The notes under the pieces are model-generated. The model was not told the origin of the DNA, made no database searches, and saw nothing but the letters and a program-made list of their open reading frames with translations. Position numbers and translations under genes: made by a program. DNA of 39,905 bases from Lentisphaeria bacterium (lineage in GTDB: Bacteria; Verrucomicrobiota; Lentisphaeria; Victivallales; Victivallaceae), in NCBI GenBank assembly GCA_017466125.1, contig JAFTUS010000017.1, positions 1-39,905 of the forward strand, written 5' to 3'. Numbering within the stretch: position 1 is the first letter of the stretch; each line of letters begins with the position of its first letter. Positions 34,121-39,905 of the stretch are shown piece after piece.

Positions 34121-34506
34121 TAAACCATGAATTCCGCCGTAAAACAGCCTTGATCATGGCTGAAGAATCGCGCTACCATGCAGAAGCGTATGAATTTGTC
34201 GCCAATGCCGTTTCGTTCACCACGAAGCGTTTGCCGGAGCATCGTCACGTCAGTGCAGAAGAACTGCTTGAAGGGATGCGCGATTACGCCCGTCAGGAGT
34301 TCGGAGTTGTTTCTGCCGAAGTCCTTTATCACTGGGGGATCCGCACTGCCGCAGATGCGGGGCGTATCGTCTATCTGCTGATCGGAGTCCGGCTGCTTTC
34401 CGCCGCAGAGGGCGACCGCGAAGAGGACTTTTACATCGACTTTGACTTTTCCATTCCGCTGCCCAAAACACGCAAAAAACGCCTCAAAGCACCGGTCATC
34501 TGCTGA
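34117..34506 (+). CDS. Minf_1886-family protein
   Basis: 129 residues. The order RYHAEAYEFV, HVSAEELLEGMRDYARQEFG (44-63) and VLYHWGIRTAADAGRIVYLLI (70-90), ending in an acidic FYIDFDFS strand, matches the Minf_1886 family known from Planctomycetes and Verrucomicrobia. Function unknown. It overlaps the MCE gene by 4 bases (ATGA), so it is translationally coupled to lipid transport genes. The last 15 residues are basic. The family is a useful marker that the organism belongs to the PVC group. Confidence 0.85.
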   Translation: MINHEFRRKTALIMAEESRYHAEAYEFVANAVSFTTKRLPEHRHVSAEELLEGMRDYARQEFGVVSAEVLYHWGIRTAADAGRIVYLLIGVRLLSAAEGDREEDFYIDFDFSIPLPKTRKKRLKAPVIC

Positions 34507-34523
34507 AGTACAAAGGGTTTTCT

Positions 34524-37040
34524 ATGAAATTTTATGCTGACACGATCTGTCATACGCTTGAAAACGGAGTGCAGGTCTACCTTTTTCCGCAACCGGTGAG
34601 TTCTGTTATCGTTCAGTGCGTTGTCCGCACCGGCAGTATCCATGAAAGTTCCGCCCTCGGATGCGGGCTTTCGCACTTCCTGGAACACATGATGTTTCAG
34701 GGATGCGACCGCTACCCCGGTACTTCCGCCTCGGATACCATCGACGCCCTCGGCGGAAACATCAACGCTTATACCAGTTTCGACCATACCAGTTACTACG
34801 CAGAAGCCGCCGGATACCATCTGCTCAAAATCATCGACGTGATCGGTTCAATGGTACGTCACCCCCATTTCCCCGAAGAACGTTTCAAATCTGAACGGGA
34901 AGTCATCCTCCGGGAACAGGAGTTGGGACAGGATAACCCCGACCACCGGCTGTTTGAGGTTTTCAACGGACTGCTCTACAAACATCATCCGCTCCGGGTC
35001 CCCATCATCGGACACCGGGAAATGATCGCCTCCGTCACCAGAGAAATGATGTGCAGTTACTACGAAAAACGCTACACCCCCGGACGCACATTCTGGGTCA
35101 TTACCGGAAATTTTGAACCCGCCGCCGCATTGGAAGCCGTCCGGCAGCAGATGGCAGACTGGACCCCTGCTCATCTCGCCGAACAACTCCTGCCGGAAGA
35201 ACCGCCCCTCTGTCAGCAGCGGAAAGAGACTTTTCAGTTTGACGACCCCCTGACCCGTCTGGCAGTCGGTTTCCAACTCCCGCCTGTCACCGACCGGGAT
35301 ATTCCGGCTCTGGATATTGCGTCGGGAATTCTGGCTCAAGGTGACGGTTCCCGCCTGATCCGTATTCTGAAAATGGAAAAAACGCTCGCCGTTACTCTGC
35401 GCAGTTACTGCATGTCCATCGCCGGACGGGGGTTTTCCGGCATCTTCGGTGCCGCCGTCCCCGCCAAACTGGCAAAATTGGAAACGGCTCTGCTCAAAGA
35501 ATTGGAAAATATCCGCAAAAACGGCTTTACCACCCCGGAAATCAAACGGGAAAAAACACAGCAGATGGCAGATACGCTCCGCAATCAGCGCAGTTTGAGA
35601 GAGGTCGCTGCCAACATCGTCAGCGGCGTTGTCGCCGCCGATTCCCCCGCCCTCTCCGACCGTTACATGGAACGGCTCAACGCCGTCACTCCCGATGAAG
35701 TCAACGCCGCCGCCGCAAAATATTTCAACGCCGATACTTTCGCCGTTGTCCGGCAGGAACAGCCGCAGAAACGAACCGTCTGCGCCGCCAAATGCAAGTC
35801 CGCCGCCATTCAGCCGCAGACTGCCGTTCTCGCCAAAGGGACCCGCTGCGTCACCATGACCGACCGCCGCCTGCCGCTGGTGGAGGTAAGTCTGCTGCTG
35901 CCGGGTGGGGCGATCTTTGAACCCGCCTCCATGACCGGCGTCAGCGGTCTCGTTGCCGATACGCTCTTTTCCGGTGCAGGAAAATACAGCGAAACCGCAC
36001 TGCTCGAAGCCTTCGACGCATGCGGCGCAGAAATCAACATCAATGCCGGGCTGAACTCCCTGATGCTGGATATGAGCGTGCCGCGCAAATCTTTTCGCAA
36101 AGCACTCGATCTGCTCGGAACAATGCTCGGCTCTCCCCGTTTTGAGGCAGATGCATCCGAACGGGAAAAACAGAACCGGCTGGAACTGATCCGCAGCCGC
36201 CGTCAGGACCCCAAGGCCCGCGCCGCCTTTGAGTGCAGCCGTCTGCTTTACGGCAATCATCCCTACTCCTGGGGAACGCTGGGGCTGGAAGAGGCTTTCG
36301 GGGCGATCACCCCGGAAGAGGCCGCCGCCTTTTACCGTTCTTTGTGGAACAGAGGTCAGGTCATCTTCGGTTTCGGCGGGGACTGCACCCCCGATGAGGC
36401 GTTTCGCTGGGGCTGTGAACTGGATGATATGATCGCTTTCAACGCTCCTGCAATACCGTTGCCGCCGCCCCCGGTGTTCCCGGCAGAACCGCAGACGAAA
36501 CACATCCTTCTGCCCCGCGAACAGACCGCCGTACTGCTGGCATTGCCCGGACCGCCGCTGAAAGATGACCGGCTCAATGACTGCGAGATCCTTCAGCACG
36601 CTGAAAACGGCTTGTCAAGCACGCTTTTCAAGCGCATCCGGGAAGATAATGCGCTGGCGTACACGACCGGATTTCAACTTTCCGGCGGTTTCCACGCCGG
36701 ACAATTCCGCTTCTTTGCCATCACCGGTGCCGCCTCTGCGGAAAAAGCGGCGGGTCTCCTCCGGGAAGAGGTACAGCGTCTGGCGGCGGAAGGTCTGACG
36801 GAAGCAGAATTCAACGCCGCACGCGAGGGTGCTGTTTTCGCCGTCAGCAAAATCGCCGACTCCGTGGCGGCGGCTCTGCCGGGCCTGCTGCTTGAACTGC
36901 ATTACGGGCATCCGGCAAACGAACTTTTCAGTCACCGTGAAAAACTGCTCGGGCGTTCAAGAGACGGGGTGAATAGACTGCTGAAAGAGTATTTTTCCAA
37001 TGCAGTAACCGTGGAAGTACACGCCGGAAAAATGCCGTAA
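34524..37040 (+). CDS. M16-family zinc metallopeptidase, two-domain
   Basis: 838 residues, no signal peptide. The inverted zinc motif H51-F-L-E54-H55 and the third ligand Glu131, 76 residues after the second His, fit the family rule. The N-terminal half is the active M16 domain; the C-terminal half (from about residue 430, KGTRCVTMTDRRLPLVEVSLLLPGG) repeats the fold without HxxEH, as in PqqL- and YmxG-related enzymes. AAAGGG precedes the ATG. It is the last gene of the ffh-Mla cluster. Substrate unknown; small peptides are expected for M16 chambers. Confidence 0.93.
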   Translation: MKFYADTICHTLENGVQVYLFPQPVSSVIVQCVVRTGSIHESSALGCGLSHFLEHMMFQGCDRYPGTSASDTIDALGGNINAYTSFDHTSYYAEAAGYHLLKIIDVIGSMVRHPHFPEERFKSEREVILREQELGQDNPDHRLFEVFNGLLYKHHPLRVPIIGHREMIASVTREMMCSYYEKRYTPGRTFWVITGNFEPAAALEAVRQQMADWTPAHLAEQLLPEEPPLCQQRKETFQFDDPLTRLAVGFQLPPVTDRDIPALDIASGILAQGDGSRLIRILKMEKTLAVTLRSYCMSIAGRGFSGIFGAAVPAKLAKLETALLKELENIRKNGFTTPEIKREKTQQMADTLRNQRSLREVAANIVSGVVAADSPALSDRYMERLNAVTPDEVNAAAAKYFNADTFAVVRQEQPQKRTVCAAKCKSAAIQPQTAVLAKGTRCVTMTDRRLPLVEVSLLLPGGAIFEPASMTGVSGLVADTLFSGAGKYSETALLEAFDACGAEININAGLNSLMLDMSVPRKSFRKALDLLGTMLGSPRFEADASEREKQNRLELIRSRRQDPKARAAFECSRLLYGNHPYSWGTLGLEEAFGAITPEEAAAFYRSLWNRGQVIFGFGGDCTPDEAFRWGCELDDMIAFNAPAIPLPPPPVFPAEPQTKHILLPREQTAVLLALPGPPLKDDRLNDCEILQHAENGLSSTLFKRIREDNALAYTTGFQLSGGFHAGQFRFFAITGAASAEKAAGLLREEVQRLAAEGLTEAEFNAAREGAVFAVSKIADSVAAALPGLLLELHYGHPANELFSHREKLLGRSRDGVNRLLKEYFSNAVTVEVHAGKMP

Positions 37041-37116
37041 TACGGGAAATCGGGTGTTTTTTTCACCAAAAACAATAAAAAAAACAATTTTTTTTAAAGA
37101 AATAGTATATTTGGTA

Positions 37117-37144
37117 TTGAAAAACTTTTTTTTTCGCTTATAGT
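37117..37144 (+). promoter_or_regulatory. Promoter of the candidate small RNA / exonuclease leader
   Basis: TTGAAA (37117-37122), 16-base spacer, TATAGT (37139-37144). Predicted initiation is about 37150-37152, where the base-paired stem of the RNA candidate starts. Confidence 0.65.
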
Positions 37145-37147
37145 AGT

Positions 37148-37248
37148 AAATGTTCGAGGTCAGATTTGTTCAGGCTCTATACGCAATTTCTCCTCTTCAT
37201 AATTACTCCTCTAAGCGTCTGGGCAACTGACCTTGAACGTTTTTTTTT
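37148..37248 (+). ncRNA. Candidate structured small RNA or attenuator leader
   Basis: The outer stem is GTTCGAGGTCAG (37152-37163) with CTGACCTTGAAC (37227-37238), 12 bp with one G-U, extendable to 16 bp with flanking A and T bases. The inner stem is TTGTTCAG (37166-37173) with CTGGGCAA (37219-37226), then ACGC (37181-37184) with GCGT (37215-37218). The 30-base apical loop holds CTCCTCT twice (37190-37196, 37206-37212). Nine T follow (37240-37248), so the RNA carries its own terminator, and a promoter ends directly upstream. It matches no RNA family I recognise; it lacks the SRP RNA tetraloop region and is too short for 6S. It could be a free sRNA of about 97 nt or a transcription attenuator for the exonuclease gene 14 bases downstream. 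Confidence 0.6.
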
Positions 37249-37261
37249 AGAAAGGGAAACT

Positions 37262-38257
37262 ATGAAAGATGAAATGATCCTGATCGATGCGTTTTCGCAG
37301 ATATTCCGCTCTTTTTTTGCGATCCGCCAACTTCTGACCAATTCCAGAGGGGAGCCGACCAATGCCCTCTACGTCTTTACCCGTCTGCTGCTGAAAATCG
37401 ACGCCGACTATCCCTCTGACTGCGGTGCGCTGCTTTTCGATTGCGGCAAACCGGCGTTCCGCACGGAACTCAACCCTGAATACAAAGCCAACCGCCCCCC
37501 CATGCCCGACGCTCTGCGCCAACAGTTGCCGGTGATCCGGGAAATGGCGGAGGCGTTCGGCTGGCCGCTGCTGGAAGAACCGGACTACGAAGCCGACGAT
37601 CTGATCGGCGCATTTGCGCTCCATACCCCGCGCAATGTGCGGATCGTTTCCAGCGATAAAGACCTCGGACAACTTATCAGCGACCGTATCACCATGCTCG
37701 TTCCCGCCCCGCAGAACGGTTTCTCCGTGCGGGATGCCGCCGCATGTCAGGAAAAATTCGCCGTCCCGCCCGAACTTCTGGTGGATTACCTTGCCATTAT
37801 CGGTGATGCCTCCGACAACATTCCCGGCATCAACGGCCTCGGCCCCAAAGGAGCCGCCGAACTGCTCAACACCTTCGGCAGCATTGATTCCTGGGTCGAT
37901 ACGATCGACGAAACCTTTGCCCAATCCAAATATGGCAAAAAATTGGCAGGAAACGCCCCTCTGCTGAAGAAAAACCAAAATCTGATACGTCTGCGTACCG
38001 AATTGCCGGAACGCTTCAGCGACCCCGAAAAACACCTTATCCGCCGACAGCCCGATTGGGCGAAGATACGGACGCTCTGCGAACGGATGGAATTGAAAAG
38101 CATCCTGAAAGATCTTCCGCAGGAGTCCATCCCGGCAGAACAGGAAGTTGAGCCGGATCTTTTCTCTTTTGCCGCCGTCCCGGAAGCGGCCCCCGTTGCT
38201 CCTCCCGAAGAACCGGGAGAGGCCAAAGAAGAAATGGTGCAGGGTTTGCTCTTTTAA
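37262..38257 (+). CDS. Stand-alone 5'-3' exonuclease (Pol I N-terminal domain type)
   Basis: 331 residues; ATG at 37262 behind AGAAAGGGA, since the upstream TTG extension overlaps the RNA candidate. PIN/FEN-like signatures are MILIDAFSQIFRSFFAI with Asp9, YKANRPPMPDALRQQLP, EADDLIGAFA and SSDKDLGQLI, followed by the helix-hairpin-helix segment IPGINGLGPKGAAELL. These metal-dependent flap and 5' nucleases remove Okazaki primers. The polymerase part is absent. A Pro/Glu/Ala-rich tail of about 40 residues ends in QGLLF, a good match to the bacterial sliding-clamp-binding pentapeptide. Whether a full-length polA exists elsewhere cannot be seen. Confidence 0.93.
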   Translation: MKDEMILIDAFSQIFRSFFAIRQLLTNSRGEPTNALYVFTRLLLKIDADYPSDCGALLFDCGKPAFRTELNPEYKANRPPMPDALRQQLPVIREMAEAFGWPLLEEPDYEADDLIGAFALHTPRNVRIVSSDKDLGQLISDRITMLVPAPQNGFSVRDAAACQEKFAVPPELLVDYLAIIGDASDNIPGINGLGPKGAAELLNTFGSIDSWVDTIDETFAQSKYGKKLAGNAPLLKKNQNLIRLRTELPERFSDPEKHLIRRQPDWAKIRTLCERMELKSILKDLPQESIPAEQEVEPDLFSFAAVPEAAPVAPPEEPGEAKEEMVQGLLF

Positions 38258-38288
38258 CTTGCCGAATACCTAACCGAAAGGAATTTTT

Positions 38289-39485
38289 ATGGGTTTATGT
38301 GATGATTTTCTATGCCCTTACTATGGGCAATTACCCTATCAGGAGTATGAACTGCTCAGCCGCTCCGTGCGACAGCTGGAAAATAACCGGAGCGGCCTTT
38401 ACCCCGGAGACACCTCCCCGTGGCTTCCTCTGCGGGGGATAAAGCCCAATTCGACCCATTTCAAGGGCGTGTGGAACTGGGATAGTGCCTTCCACGCAAT
38501 GGCCGTCTGCCGCTGGGATGTGGAACTTGCACGGGAACAGGTCCGTATTTTTCTGAATATCCAGGGGGAAGACGGGATGTTCCCCGATGTATGGCGAATG
38601 GAGACCAATGAAATTTTCCGTGGATGCTCCAAGCCGCCGGTCTTTCCGTGGGCAGTGTGGGAACTGGAAAAACAGGAGCATAACGAAACCTTTTTGCAGG
38701 ACTGCCGCAAAGCGTTCCGTAAAAATCTGGAATTCTGGTACAACCGCAGGGGCGGTGCAGAAAATAACGGTCTCTGTCACTATGACGGCGAAAGCAAAGA
38801 TCCTGAAGAACGGCAGCTTTACGGCGGCTGGGAATCCGGCTGGGACAACTCCCCCCGCTGGGACAACGGCATACAATTCCAGCTGGCGGTCGATTTGAAC
38901 TGCTATCTGGTTATCGCATACAGGGCGATGGCCCATTTTGCCCGTCTCTCAAATGACGAAGCAGATGCGGCCGACTGGCAGCAGAAAGCCGATTCTCTTG
39001 CCCAAAAGATCGAGGAAACATTCTGGGATGAGCAAAGCGGCTGTTATTTCGATTACGATATCCGTAAAAAAGATTTCACCCGTGAAATCACCCCCGCCTC
39101 TTTTATGCCGCTTTTTCTCGGGACGGCATCGCCGGAACGGGCGGAAAAAATGGCAGAGATCGCCCGCGAACATATGATGCCGCACTGGCCGTCCGTCAGT
39201 TATCATTCCGCCGCTTTCGATCCTGACGGTTACTGGCGGGGACGGGCCTGGCTCAATATTGCCTATTTCGCCCTGAAGGGATTGAAAATGTACGGATTCG
39301 ATGATATCGCTGATGAGGGGCGCAGAGTCATCCTCGACCGGGTCGCCCGCTCTGCCGCCGGACCTGCGGAAAATTATGACCCCGTGACCGGGGAACCGAG
39401 AGGGTTGCCGCACTTCAGCTGGAGCGCAGTCTTCTGCATCAAATTTCTGCAAGACTGGAATACGCCGGAAATTTTCAACACTTGA
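38289..39485 (+). CDS. GH63/GH37-like (alpha/alpha)6 glycoside hydrolase
   Basis: 398 residues, no signal peptide. Clan GH-G signatures are visible: GVWNWDSAFHAMA (61-72), ESGWDNSPRWD with acid candidate Asp186, YWRGRAWLNIAYFALKG, and base candidate Glu361 in AENYDP. The ESGWD and ExYD motifs are those of trehalase (GH37) and of GH63 enzymes such as mannosylglycerate hydrolase and mannosyl-oligosaccharide glucosidase; the short single-domain length fits the bacterial GH63-like group better. AAAGGAA precedes the ATG. It follows the exonuclease gene after 31 bases and is the last clear gene of the window. Substrate uncertain. Confidence 0.85.
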   Translation: MGLCDDFLCPYYGQLPYQEYELLSRSVRQLENNRSGLYPGDTSPWLPLRGIKPNSTHFKGVWNWDSAFHAMAVCRWDVELAREQVRIFLNIQGEDGMFPDVWRMETNEIFRGCSKPPVFPWAVWELEKQEHNETFLQDCRKAFRKNLEFWYNRRGGAENNGLCHYDGESKDPEERQLYGGWESGWDNSPRWDNGIQFQLAVDLNCYLVIAYRAMAHFARLSNDEADAADWQQKADSLAQKIEETFWDEQSGCYFDYDIRKKDFTREITPASFMPLFLGTASPERAEKMAEIAREHMMPHWPSVSYHSAAFDPDGYWRGRAWLNIAYFALKGLKMYGFDDIADEGRRVILDRVARSAAGPAENYDPVTGEPRGLPHFSWSAVFCIKFLQDWNTPEIFNT

Positions 39486-39905
39486 TAATGCCATACGTTT
39501 CTTGCACAAGAGACGTCGTTTCCCCCGTCCGTACCCATAGACGATGCAGACATCACAAGAGATCGCACTTGTCACGGCGAAATGCAATGAAGCCGGAAAG
39601 CGCCGCCGTACGTCTCTTACGCAAGAAACGCCATTCGTCCGTTCAACCACGGCGGATGCATTGCGAGCCAAGGTCGAAGGGCAATCAAGGCGCGGCAAGG
39701 GAACCGTCTCCGCAAAAGCTCCGCCGTGTCAAGGCTGGATCACGTCCGGGTACGACCTGGGGCGGGGTACGCGCTACGCGCGGATTTTTACTTAAAGTTC
39801 CGGAGGCTCGAGAGCCCCGCACGGGGCGACAGCCGACCACTACCGAGGCCGACGTTCGGCCGCTCAAGCGGAAAAGCCGGAAGAACCCTCCTGCGAAATG
39901 GAACA
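39486..39905. other. 420-base tail without an assignable gene
   Basis: Short frames exist on both strands, one open on the plus strand to the right edge, but none has a ribosome-binding site or a recognisable family. The first part contains a pair of inverted repeats (see 39495-39630). The last 100 bases are GC-rich and hold several tight inverted repeats: GGCTC/GAGCC (39805-39816), CCCCG/CGGGG (39815-39826), GGCCGA/TCGGCC (39847-39861) and CCGCT/AGCGG (39860-39871). Neighbouring repeats share their CC bases. This could be part of a structured RNA or mobile element cut by the window edge; I cannot name it. Confidence 0.5.
39495..39630. repeat. Possible MITE-like element with terminal inverted repeats
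   Basis: ACGTTTCTTGCACAAGAGAC (from 39495) recurs in inverted form at 39610-39630 as ACGTCTCTT-ACGC-AAGAAACG, with only a few differences. Each copy is itself nearly palindromic. The bases CCAT lie immediately outside both ends (39491-39494 and 39631-39634; GCCAT if extended by one), which could be a target-site duplication. The interior of about 95 bp has no ORF. A single copy in the window cannot prove mobility. Confidence 0.35.

Noticed and set aside
34848-36599. 583-codon minus-strand frame opposite the M16 peptidase
   Set aside because: The M16 zinc motif and the two-domain repeat are intact on the plus strand; the antisense frame shows only low-complexity Gly/Phe/Asp patterns.
37148-37248. 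Identification of the RNA candidate as SRP RNA because ffh is in the window
   Set aside because: The conserved GGAA-type tetraloop and asymmetric loop of SRP RNA are not present; the loop is long and C/U-rich.
37166-37261. Upstream extension of the exonuclease resembling a signal peptide
   Set aside because: It starts at TTG without a ribosome-binding site inside the RNA candidate. The canonical start MKDEMILIDAF follows AAAGGGA, and a secreted Pol I-type exonuclease makes no sense.
39690-39760. Resemblance of GGCTGGATCAC at about 39733 to the 3' end of 16S rRNA
   Set aside because: Only about ten bases agree; the flanking helix and the CCTCC anti-Shine-Dalgarno are absent, so it is coincidence.
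39544-39795. 83-codon plus-strand ORF at the right end
   Set aside because: No ribosome-binding site, runs through the inverted repeats and no family similarity; more likely non-coding.

Overview
The window reads like a piece of a Victivallales/Lentisphaerota genome, or a close relative in the PVC group. This is inference from gene content: three prepilin-type proteins with an N-terminal FTLxE segment (one with an exact H-X9-DG motif), a Minf_1886-family protein known from Planctomycetes and Verrucomicrobia, a LacI regulator beside many glycoside hydrolases, a glycyl radical enzyme (anaerobic chemistry), and Mla-type lipid transport (diderm envelope). Coding DNA is moderately GC-rich and the intergenic spaces are very AT-rich. 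No tRNA, rRNA or CRISPR array was seen.

Layout. 1-139 is the 3' end of a group IIC intron (domains V and VI), followed by an AT-rich orphan exported protein. 1208-7135 holds a metallo-beta-lactamase-fold protein, a LacI regulator, an atypical glycyl radical enzyme and a GH39-like lipoprotein. 7428-16571 is a five-gene operon: prepilin-type protein, GH-A clan hydrolase with CBM domains, GH2 beta-mannosidase, CBM-like secreted protein, GH38 alpha-mannosidase. 23567-16595 on the minus strand is GH130 mannosyl-glucose phosphorylase, K+/H+ antiporter, hisB and hrpA. Two more prepilin-type genes diverge at 24340/24521. A ComEC-like protein and a sialidase-like protein converge at 27276/27279. 29300-37040 is a co-directional cluster: ffh, a membrane protein, an MlaE/MlaF/MlaD transporter, a Minf_1886 protein and an M16 peptidase. 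A candidate small RNA (37148-37248) precedes a stand-alone 5'-3' exonuclease and a GH63/GH37-like hydrolase. The last 420 bases carry no assignable gene but contain inverted repeats.

How it works together (inference). GH38, GH2, GH130, GH39-like, sialidase-like and GH63-like genes point to uptake and breakdown of mannose-rich glycans, such as host N-glycans or mannans. A palindrome centred on TTTCATGAAA occurs four times, helically phased, between the GH39 gene and the GH operon, and single variants lie before the LacI/glycyl-radical pair and the sialidase gene. This suggests one regulon.

Most notable signals: the candidate sRNA with two CUCCUCU loop motifs; the phased operator array; a glycyl radical enzyme lacking the usual Cys-x-Glu; a ComEC-like protein whose C-terminal metallo-lactamase domain has apparently lost its metal ligands; and an exonuclease ending in a sliding-clamp-like QGLLF motif.
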